Assembly: GCA_003278735.1 (NCBI GenBank)
Contig: QCDO01000006.1
Location: 1 to 64,000, forward strand
Source: Prochlorococcus sp. AG-355-J09
Lineage (GTDB): Bacteria; Cyanobacteriota; Cyanobacteriia; PCC-6307; Cyanobiaceae
Direction of reading: 5' to 3'
DNA: 64,000 bases
The notes under the pieces are model-generated. The model ran no database searches. It was not told where the DNA came from and saw only the letters and a list, made by a program, of their open reading frames with translations. Positions 57,667-64,000 of this stretch are shown here, piece after piece. How positions within the stretch are numbered: the stretch's first letter is position 1; each line of letters starts with the position of its first letter. The position numbers and the translations under genes were made by a program.

Positions 57667-57905
57667 AAGGCTTTTGAAAAAATGAACTTTTTTATTATAA
57701 CAAAAATCATCTTATTGACTATTTTTTTGGTCAAGGAACAGTTATTAGGATAACGTTTGTTAATAGTTAATCTTATCGATAAAAACATAAGATTATTTAT
57801 TGCATTTGCTGACAAGAAATGAGGGGGGAAAGAAAATTTAAACATTTATGATACATTTTTGTGATTAAATGCGCTTAAAAGTCTTTTTTGAAAGGAGATG
57901 GCTTC

Positions 57906-58052
57906 ATGATTAGTAATATTGTGCTATATTTGACAAAAAATCAAATGTCTAAAATCCAAGCAAAAAAATTATCCTTTAAATTTGTTCCTTATCTTTTTAT
58001 TGCAGTAACTATACTTACAACATTCGGATCTAATAACGGAACTTGGGCATGA
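57906..58052 (+). CDS. Small membrane protein, 48 residues
   Basis: ATG frame with an excellent ribosome site: AAGGAG at 57892-57897, eight bases before the start. It encodes about 22 polar/hydrophobic N-terminal residues and one hydrophobic helix (about 27-42: FVPYLFIAVTILTTFG). A second in-frame Met is at codon 14. No family recognised. Its stop TGA overlaps the next ATG (ATGA), so the second peptide is probably translated by coupling. Both lie in an otherwise empty 530-base interval. Confidence 0.55.
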   Translation: MISNIVLYLTKNQMSKIQAKKLSFKFVPYLFIAVTILTTFGSNNGTWA

Positions 58053-58159
58053 ACGAATTCAAATTTAATGGTCTAAATAAAATTTGGTCTAATCGCTTTC
58101 TAGTTTTGTTTATATTACTTTTGGGTTGTATTTCACTAATCAATATTGCTTACGTTTGA
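58049..58159 (+). CDS. Small membrane protein, 36 residues
   Basis: 36 residues, starting at the ATG that overlaps the previous stop by four bases. The first 16 residues are polar (MNEFKFNGLNKIWSNR), then one hydrophobic helix (about 17-35: FLVLFILLLGCISLINIAY). No family recognised. Size and layout resemble the tiny single-helix subunits of photosynthetic complexes, which is only an analogy. Confidence 0.5.
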   Translation: MNEFKFNGLNKIWSNRFLVLFILLLGCISLINIAYV

Positions 58160-58197
58160 ATCAACTTTCTTAGCTTTAAAAAAGTATCGAGAAAAGA

Positions 58198-59568
58198 CTA
58201 AGCTGCTTCGAGTTTTGAAAGATTCTCAGATCTTGGTACAATTTTATATCCATTCTCCTCAAAATTATTTTTACTGATTTCTCTAATTATTTTTACACCT
58301 AAATTTTTTAGTTTTAATTCAAAATTTTCATAACCTCTATCTAAATGTTCTAATCCATAGAAATTACTACTACCTTTTGCAATGATTCCTGCAATTATTA
58401 ATGCAGCTGATGACCTTAAATCTGAGCCAACTAGATTCATCCCATTAATAGTTTTAACACCTTTGATATGAGCTACGTTTTTGTTTAGTTTTATACTGGC
58501 ACCCATTTCATTAAGTAAATAAATATGATTCATTCTGTTTTCGAAAATTGTTTCAGTTATTTTTGATTCACCATTTGCGATTGTCATTAGAGTTGTAAAT
58601 GGTGCCTGCAAATCAGTAGGAAATCCTGGGAAAGGAGCTGTTTCAATATCTACTCCTTTAATCTCTTTACTCTTGATAGAAATCGAATTACCTTTAATCG
58701 TAATTTTACTCCCACTCTCTTGAAGCTTATTAGTGACAGCTTCAAGATGATGAGGGATTACTGGAGAAACTGTAATTGAAGAGGAAGTTGCAGCAGCAGC
58801 TATTAGAAAAGTTCCAGCTTCTATTCGGTCTGGAATTACTTTATGGGTACATCCGCCAAGCTTATTAACACCATCAATAATAATTGTTTCTTTACCGGAG
58901 TCATAAATTTTTGCCCCCATTTTATTAAGCATTTGGCATAAATCTTGAACTTCAGGCTCTCTAGCAGCATTTTCAATAGTAGTTCTACCTTTGGCTAAAG
59001 ATGCTGCCATTATTAAAGTTTCAGTCGCACCTACGCTTGGACAATTTAATTTAATATGAGTGCCATGAAGTCTATTTTTGTACCCCCTTGTTTTTGCCTT
59101 AACAATTCCCTCTTCAATAATAATGTCTGCTCCTAGTGCGATTAATCCATTAATGTGTTCGTCTATTGGTCTGGAACCAATATTGCATCCACCTGGCAAA
59201 GGTACCTGAGCTTCTCCAAATTTAGTTAATAGTGCACCTATACAAAAGAAACTAGCTCTTAATCCTTTAACAAGTTCATATGGAAGTTCTTTAATCGAAA
59301 TAGTTGTTGGATCTATTTCTAGTTGGTTGTTTTTACGAACTAAATTCACTCCTAAATTCTTTAAGATATTCCCCATCTTTTCAATATCAGTTAGAAAAGG
59401 TACATTTTCAAGAATTATTTTTTCATTAGTTAGCAATGATGAGGCTAATAAAACTAAAGCGGAATTCTTCGCACCACTTATTTCAACTATTCCATTTAAC
59501 TTGCCTTGGCCAAGAATCTTTAAATTTTGCGATTTAAGATATGACTTCGTTTTGCTTCCGCAAATCAT
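58198..59568 (-). CDS. murA: UDP-N-acetylglucosamine 1-carboxyvinyltransferase
   Basis: 456 residues; first step of peptidoglycan synthesis, moving enolpyruvate to UDP-GlcNAc. Seen: SGAKNSALVLLASSLL near the N-terminus (about 31-46), the catalytic-Cys loop PLPGGCNIGSRPID (about 121-134) with Cys present (so fosfomycin-sensitive by family logic), and FPTDLQAPF. It starts with an ATG at 59568; the forward strand upstream is the TrmH gene region. Confidence 0.96.
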   Translation of the reverse strand: MICGSKTKSYLKSQNLKILGQGKLNGIVEISGAKNSALVLLASSLLTNEKIILENVPFLTDIEKMGNILKNLGVNLVRKNNQLEIDPTTISIKELPYELVKGLRASFFCIGALLTKFGEAQVPLPGGCNIGSRPIDEHINGLIALGADIIIEEGIVKAKTRGYKNRLHGTHIKLNCPSVGATETLIMAASLAKGRTTIENAAREPEVQDLCQMLNKMGAKIYDSGKETIIIDGVNKLGGCTHKVIPDRIEAGTFLIAAAATSSSITVSPVIPHHLEAVTNKLQESGSKITIKGNSISIKSKEIKGVDIETAPFPGFPTDLQAPFTTLMTIANGESKITETIFENRMNHIYLLNEMGASIKLNKNVAHIKGVKTINGMNLVGSDLRSSAALIIAGIIAKGSSNFYGLEHLDRGYENFELKLKNLGVKIIREISKNNFEENGYKIVPRSENLSKLEAA

Positions 59569-59889
59569 TAAGACTTAATTTATTAAATTCATCATGACAA
59601 ACTAATAATATTAAGTCCACCCTATGTAACGTCATGAATATTAATTAAAAGTGAAAATGTATTTTTTGATTTCTTGGGAAATAAAAATTTAATAAATAAT
59701 TGATCAAAATATTTATGTAATTAAAATATAGTTGATAACAAATTTTTCAAAATACTCATAGAAAATACTTTTTTAAAAATAACTAGTAAAAACAATAATC
59801 TAGTTAAAAGATTTAGATCATTTAAAAGAGGATCATCTCCAAAAGATCAAGACTTTTTTTGCATAGAGGGTACACATCTCATTGAAGAA
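59569..59889 (+). other. Interval before the annotated TrmH start, mostly open in frame
   Basis: From 59725 the TrmH frame is open without a stop up to the TTG at 59890. The translation (ITSKNNNLVKRFRSFKRG, then DFFCIEGTHLIEEL) matches the usual N-terminus of SpoU-type enzymes. No ATG, GTG or TTG exists in frame before 59890; only ATA codons at 59728, 59752 and 59758. The first part (59569-59724) must hold the murA and TrmH promoters. Confidence 0.5.
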
Positions 59890-60600
59890 TTGCTGAAGTC
59901 TGGAAAAAATCTCTCTAAGATTTTAGTTACCGAAAAATGGCTAAGAAAGAATCAAAATCTAAGCAAAAAATTTGATGAGTCATCAATAAATATTGTCTCA
60001 GAGGAAGTCTTGGCATCTGCGGTTTCAACAATTAATCCAGATGGGATAGCAGCTTTAGTAGAGATTTCAGCAATACCTAATTATCAATTTAATAGAAAAG
60101 ATGATTTTGTTCTTGTTCTCGACAGAATTCAAGATCCTGGGAATATGGGTAATCTATTTAGAACCGCTTTAGCTGCGGGTGTTAATGCAATTTTTTTAGC
60201 TGGAGGTGCGCACCCATTAGGCCAAAAGGTATTAAGAGCATCCTCAGGTGCAGTTTTTCATCTGCCATTTTTAAGATTTGATGGCATTGAAGAAGAAATA
60301 TTAAATTCTTTACTTAAGTCTTTGTCTGAATTATCAAATGTAGGATTTAAGATTTTCTCTACTAGTAGCAATAATGAGAGTTCAAAAAAACCTTCAAAAC
60401 CTTACTGGGAAGTTGATTGGTCTAGACGTACAGCATTAATTTTGGGTAATGAAGGCCAAGGTATTCATAAAAAAATTCAAGAAGCTTTTAATGAAACAAT
60501 TACAATTCCGCATAGCGAGATTGTAGAATCATTGAATGTGGCTTGTGTTGCAGTTCCGTTATTACTAGAACGAAAAAGAGTCGCATACACCTCTAAATAA
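59890..60600 (+). CDS. TrmH/SpoU-family RNA 2'-O-ribose methyltransferase
   Basis: 236 residues from TTG 59890, but the real protein is probably 40-50 residues longer (see interval before it). SPOUT-fold motifs: LDRIQDPGNMGNLFRTALAAG (about 79-99, read as motif 1), LGNEGQGI (motif 2, near 183-190) and SLNVACVAVPLLLERKR (motif 3, the knot). It methylates a ribose in rRNA or tRNA; the target cannot be assigned. lpd starts 12 bases after. Confidence 0.85.
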   Translation: MLKSGKNLSKILVTEKWLRKNQNLSKKFDESSINIVSEEVLASAVSTINPDGIAALVEISAIPNYQFNRKDDFVLVLDRIQDPGNMGNLFRTALAAGVNAIFLAGGAHPLGQKVLRASSGAVFHLPFLRFDGIEEEILNSLLKSLSELSNVGFKIFSTSSNNESSKKPSKPYWEVDWSRRTALILGNEGQGIHKKIQEAFNETITIPHSEIVESLNVACVAVPLLLERKRVAYTSK

Positions 60601-60611
60601 ATAAATAAAAA

Positions 60612-62051
60612 GTGACTGATTCAAGTTTTGATTTTGATTTAATCGTAATAGGAGCAGGATATGGAGGTTTTGATGCCGCTAAACATGCTGCTGGTAAGGG
60701 ACTTAAAGTCGCAATAGTAGAATCTTCTGATATGGGAGGCACTTGTGTTAACAAGGGTTGTGTTCCATCTAAAGCTCTTTTGGCTGCAAGTGGAAAAGTT
60801 AGAGAAATAGCTAATTATGAACATTTAGCTAAATTTGGTATACATGCTTCACCAGTAAGGTTCGAGAGATCAAAAATTGCAGATCATGCAAATAATTTAG
60901 TTTTAAATGTTAGAGAAAATTTAACAAAAACTCTTAAAAGGAGTGGAGTTGAGATTATTTTGGGCATTGGAAGAATTGAAGGAAATCAAAAAGTAGGTGT
61001 AAGAGATAAAAACGGAATTGATAAAATTTTCACATGTAAGAATATTGTTATAGCAACAGGCTCTTCTCCTTTTGTGCCCCGTGGAATAACTTTGGATAAT
61101 AGGACCGTATTTACTAGTGATGATGCGGTTAAACTTGAGTGGCTTCCAAGATGGATAGCAATTATTGGAAGCGGATATATAGGTCTAGAATTTGCTGATG
61201 TTTATACCGCGCTTGGTTGTGAAGTTACCATGATCGAGGCTTTGGAGAATATTATGCCAACATTTGATCCAGACATCACTAAAATTGCTAAGAAGAACCT
61301 TATTCAAGCAAGAGATATAGACACAAAATCAAATGTCTTTGCGACAAAAATAACACCTGGATGCCCTGTAAAAATAGAACTGACTGATGCAAAATCTAAG
61401 GAAGTTGTAGAAACTTTAGAAGTTGACGCTGTACTAGTCGCAACTGGCAGAAGTCCTAATAGTAATAACTTAAATCTTGAGTCGGTTGGTATCGAAACAG
61501 TAAAAGGTTTCATTCCTGTAGATGATCAAATGAGAGTTAAGAATGGTGATGAAATAATACCTAACATTTGGGCTGTTGGAGATGTAACGGGCAAACTAAT
61601 GCTTGCCCATACAGCTGCAGCGCAGGGTACTATTGCTGTTGATAATATTTGCGGTGGTAATGTCGAAATTAACTATAAAAGTATCCCCGCAGCAACCTTT
61701 ACTCACCCAGAAATAAGTTCAGTTGGTCTCTCTGAAGTTGAAGCTAAAGAGATATCTACAAAAGAAAATTTTACTTTGGGAGTTGTCAAAAGTTTCTTTA
61801 AGGCTAATTCAAAAGCATTGGCTGAATTGGAGAGTGAAGGATTGCTAAAGTTGATTTTCAACAAAGATAATGGCAAAGTATTAGGTGCTCATATTTTTGG
61901 ATTACATGCAGCTGATTTAATTCAAGAAATTTCTAACGCTATTTCAAGGAACCAAGATGTAATTGAATTATCTAAAGAAGTTCATACTCATCCTACTCTT
62001 AGTGAAGTAGTTGAGGTCGCATATAAACAAGCGGCATCTCAAATAAAATAA
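60612..62051 (+). CDS. lpd: Dihydrolipoamide dehydrogenase (E3)
   Basis: 479 residues. E3 of the pyruvate dehydrogenase and glycine cleavage systems. Redox-active cysteines are in GGTCVNKGCVPSKALL (C45/C50 region), FAD-binding is LIVIGAGYGGFDAAKHA (about 10-26), NAD-binding IIGSGYIGLEFADVY (about 185-199) and the C-terminal catalytic HTHPTLSEVVEVA. GTG start. trpC follows after 12 bases. Confidence 0.95.
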   Translation: MTDSSFDFDLIVIGAGYGGFDAAKHAAGKGLKVAIVESSDMGGTCVNKGCVPSKALLAASGKVREIANYEHLAKFGIHASPVRFERSKIADHANNLVLNVRENLTKTLKRSGVEIILGIGRIEGNQKVGVRDKNGIDKIFTCKNIVIATGSSPFVPRGITLDNRTVFTSDDAVKLEWLPRWIAIIGSGYIGLEFADVYTALGCEVTMIEALENIMPTFDPDITKIAKKNLIQARDIDTKSNVFATKITPGCPVKIELTDAKSKEVVETLEVDAVLVATGRSPNSNNLNLESVGIETVKGFIPVDDQMRVKNGDEIIPNIWAVGDVTGKLMLAHTAAAQGTIAVDNICGGNVEINYKSIPAATFTHPEISSVGLSEVEAKEISTKENFTLGVVKSFFKANSKALAELESEGLLKLIFNKDNGKVLGAHIFGLHAADLIQEISNAISRNQDVIELSKEVHTHPTLSEVVEVAYKQAASQIK

Positions 62052-62063
62052 TTTCTAAAATTA

Positions 62064-62951
62064 ATGGAGATAAGACGCAGGCCACCAAATCCCACAGTAA
62101 GGGTAGAAAATTTAGAATATGCTGTCCCTCATAGAGAAGCACAAGCAAAAAATATTCTGGAAGAAATTGTATGGCATAAGGATATTGAAATTAAGAATTT
62201 TAAAAAAATAGTCTCTCTAGAAGATCTCATCAAAAAGATTGAGAAACTTCCTACTCCCAAAGATTTTTATAAAAATATTTTGGAGTCAAAAATAAAACCA
62301 GGAGTTATTGCTGAAATAAAAAAAGCTAGTCCGAGTAAAGGAGTTATTAGAAAAGATTTTAACCCAGAAAAAATAGCAATTTGTTATGAAGGATTGGGTG
62401 CATCATGTATCTCAGTACTTACCGATAAAAGGTTTTTTCAAGGTAGTTATGAAATACTCGAAACTGTAAGGAGATCAACTAATCTCCCTCTACTCTGCAA
62501 AGATTTTATTATTTCTGCTTATCAGATTTATAAAGCAAGAGTATCTGGTGCTGATGCCATATTATTAATCGCTGCGATTTTAAGTGATGACGATTTAATT
62601 TATTTAAAGAAAATAGCTGATAATTTAAAAATGAGTGTTATTGTTGAAGTCCATAACACTAATGAATTAGAAAGGATTCTAAAGTTAAAATCTTTTAATT
62701 TGATTGGAATAAATAATAGGGACTTAAAGACTTTTAAAACAGATTTAAAAACATCAATAGAATTGATGCATACATATGCAGATATATTTTTAAAACAAAA
62801 TATTATTCCTATAAGTGAATCTGGAATTAATTGTGCCGAAGATTTAGAGTCGCTTAGATCTATTGGAATCAAGGGAGTATTAATTGGTGAAACTTTTATG
62901 AGAGAAACTAATATTGAACAATCCTTCAAGAAATTATTTAACTCAATTTAA
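62064..62951 (+). CDS. trpC: Indole-3-glycerol phosphate synthase
   Basis: 295 residues, a cyanobacterial length with an N-terminal extension of about 50 residues ([19 protein letters not shown]). IGPS converts carboxyphenylamino-deoxyribulose phosphate to indole-3-glycerol phosphate in tryptophan synthesis. Seen: the catalytic-Lys region [15 protein letters not shown] (about 88-102), [25 protein letters not shown] and [12 protein letters not shown]. Probably in the lpd mRNA. Confidence 0.95.
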   Translation: MEIRRRPPNPTVRVENLEYAVPHREAQAKNILEEIVWHKDIEIKNFKKIVSLEDLIKKIEKLPTPKDFYKNILESKIKPGVIAEIKKASPSKGVIRKDFNPEKIAICYEGLGASCISVLTDKRFFQGSYEILETVRRSTNLPLLCKDFIISAYQIYKARVSGADAILLIAAILSDDDLIYLKKIADNLKMSVIVEVHNTNELERILKLKSFNLIGINNRDLKTFKTDLKTSIELMHTYADIFLKQNIIPISESGINCAEDLESLRSIGIKGVLIGETFMRETNIEQSFKKLFNSI

Positions 62952-62958
62952 TATTGAC

Positions 62959-62982
62959 TTCAAATCGTGCTATAAATTTGAA
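62959..62982 (+). promoter_or_regulatory. Inverted repeat overlapping the sodT-like promoter
   Basis: TTCAAAT (62959-62965) and ATTTGAA (62976-62982) form a perfect 7-base inverted repeat with a ten-base spacer. An extended -10 (TGCTATAAA, 62968-62976) overlaps it. It sits 25 bases before the transporter start. An operator for a dimeric metal or redox repressor is possible; the regulator is not known. Confidence 0.35.
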
Positions 62983-63006
62983 TAAACAGAGTTGTACTGA
63001 ATATAT

Positions 63007-63678
63007 ATGCAGGCTGTAATTTTAACAGGTATAGTCGCAGGATTTGTGCATGTAGTTAGTGGCGTTGATCATTTAATTGCAATGGCACCAGCAGCGATTA
63101 ATAATCCCCAAAAAGCTCTTAAAAATAGTTTCTCATGGGGCTTGGGACATTCTTCAGGAGTGCTCTTGTTAGCTTTTCTAGCGATTTTTATTAAGGATAT
63201 TACGCCATTAAACAAATTTTCTAGTATTGCCGAATTCCTAGTTGGAATTTCACTTCTAATTGTTGGAGTATTTGCTATCAAAAATTCTTTTCAATTAAGT
63301 ATCCACTCGCATTCCCATAATCATGAGAATGGAATTGCCCATCGTCACTTTCACTTTCATGTTAAGGAACAAAAAAATAATAATAAGCACTCACATGCTT
63401 TGACTGGTTTAGGCTTGCTACACGGTATAGCTGGAGGTTCACATTTTCTTGCAGTTCTTCCTGCTTTAGCACTACCTTTAACAAGCGCTTGCTTATATTT
63501 GATTTCATATTTGATTGGTTCACTCATTAGTATGAATCTTTTTACTTGTTTAATATCTTTTACTACCTTTAAAGCAAGTCAAAAATTTATTAAAAGATTA
63601 ATAGCTGTAGCAGGAGGGCTTTCCTTTTCTTTGGGATTATTTTGGATTCAAAGAAGTGCTTCTGTTTTTTTGAATTAA
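63007..63678 (+). CDS. sodT: Nickel transporter of the Ni-SOD locus (SodT-like)
   Basis: 223 residues with about six hydrophobic segments. The HVVSGVDHLIAMAPAA motif near the N-terminus (His/Asp in helix) and a His-rich loop (HSHSHNHENGIAHRHFHFHV, about 100-119) are typical of NicO/HupE/UreJ-like Ni2+ and Co2+ permeases. Beside sodX, the cognate peptidase of nickel superoxide dismutase, it is best read as the Ni transporter called SodT in marine picocyanobacteria. sodN itself should lie outside this window. It overlaps the convergent sodX by 42 bases. Confidence 0.82.
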   Translation: MQAVILTGIVAGFVHVVSGVDHLIAMAPAAINNPQKALKNSFSWGLGHSSGVLLLAFLAIFIKDITPLNKFSSIAEFLVGISLLIVGVFAIKNSFQLSIHSHSHNHENGIAHRHFHFHVKEQKNNNKHSHALTGLGLLHGIAGGSHFLAVLPALALPLTSACLYLISYLIGSLISMNLFTCLISFTTFKASQKFIKRLIAVAGGLSFSLGLFWIQRSASVFLN

Positions 63679-64000
63679 AAAATTTTTTAATTTAGGAATA
63701 ATTAATTTAGAGGTGACAATCCCAATTATTTTTTCGTTATTGATTAATCCAAATTTTTTACTATCTTCGCTAAATTCGATATTGTCGCCGATAACCTCAA
63801 CGTTATTTTGATTTACTGAATTTATCCTTTTTATTAGGTTTTTATTTTTAATTGGATGATTAAAAATAACTATTTGTCGATTTTTCAGTATTGATTTATT
63901 CTTTTTATATTTTTTAAAAAATACAATGTCACCTTCTTTTAGGTAAGGAAACATCGATTCACCACTAATAATCGCAGTTTTTCTTAAACCTAGAAAAAAT
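63637..64000 (-). CDS. sodX: Ni-SOD maturation protease SodX (partial, 5' end outside)
   Basis: The frame continues to the window edge, so the gene is truncated at its 5' side. The ATG at 63954 is not the real start: upstream in frame is GLRKTAIISGESMFPYL, in which GES-M holds the catalytic Ser of the S26 signal-peptidase fold (Ser at 63955-63957). The family Lys is likely in LIKRIN. SodX removes the N-terminal extension of SodN to free His1 for nickel binding, known from Prochlorococcus and Streptomyces. Last 42 bases overlap the transporter gene. Confidence 0.85.
   Translation of the reverse strand, partial: FFLGLRKTAIISGESMFPYLKEGDIVFFKKYKKNKSILKNRQIVIFNHPIKNKNLIKRINSVNQNNVEVIGDNIEFSEDSKKFGLINNEKIIGIVTSKLIIPKLKNFLIQKNRSTSLNPK

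Noticed and set aside
1..64000. CRISPR array, insertion sequence, prophage or integrated island
   Set aside because: No direct-repeat array, transposase, integrase or flanking repeats were seen; gene order looks like core genome.

Overview
The window looks like a 64 kb stretch of chromosome from a high-light-adapted Prochlorococcus (marine picocyanobacterium). Evidence read from the sequence: a very AT-rich base composition, close gene packing, a high-light-inducible (Hli) protein, a cyanobacterial photosystem-II S4-domain protein, plant-type ferredoxin, NblS/Hik33-type kinase, kaiB-kaiC without kaiA, and a nickel-superoxide-dismutase maturation locus (sodT-like transporter and sodX). The exact strain or ecotype (HLI or HLII) is inference. 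I see no insertion sequence, prophage, CRISPR array or rRNA operon; nearly everything is core genome.

Layout. 1-3.7 kb: a miniature NAD-dependent DNA-ligase-like protein, a photolyase-like flavoprotein whose two domains appear in reversed order, DoxX, a small membrane peptide and an FMN-binding oxidase. 3.7-9.4 kb: DUF1295-like methyltransferase, tRNA-Val, PSII S4 protein, serA, prmA, petF. 9.4-13.1 kb: lumenal pentapeptide protein, rnz, SpoIID-like protein, truB. 13.2-20.1 kb: a methyltransferase, rpmA-rplU, the kaiBC clock pair, nblS and purD. 20.2-27.1 kb: purC, then an outer-membrane block (Omp85, lpxC, fabZ, lpxA, lpxB) and an exported MsrA. 27.1-36 kb: pepA, a GIY-YIG-like protein, DUF1825, tyrS, pyrF, then a reverse-strand envelope-lipid block (plsY, DUF3086, DUF3119, MlaE/TGD1-type permease) and a GPH sugar symporter. 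36-41.6 kb: tRNA-Gly, glgX, a long non-coding interval, HU, several small orphan proteins, Hli and cobD. 41.6-52.3 kb: ilvC, clpP-clpR, PIN/TRAM protein, hemW, panB, SRP RNA, ftsZ, ftsQ, ddl, miaB. 52.3-60.6 kb: tRNA-His, amidohydrolase plus FAD-linked oxidase, folC, argD with tRNA-Leu in its leader, two coupled tiny membrane peptides, murA and a TrmH-family methyltransferase. 60.6-64 kb: lpd, trpC, sodT-like and sodX (cut by the window edge).

How they work together: several blocks are functional units. Omp85 with lpxC-fabZ-lpxA-lpxB makes lipid A and assembles the outer membrane. plsY with the MlaE-type permease handles phospholipid synthesis and transport. ftsZ/ftsQ/ddl is a reduced division and wall cluster. 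clpP-clpR form the mixed active/inactive protease ring. kaiB-kaiC form the reduced clock. The most unusual items are the domain-swapped photolyase-like protein, the ligase fragment that ends at its last nucleotidyl-transferase motif, argD's start codon five nucleotides after a tRNA, the TrmH gene with no normal start codon in front of its conserved N-terminus, and two translationally coupled 48- and 36-residue membrane peptides.
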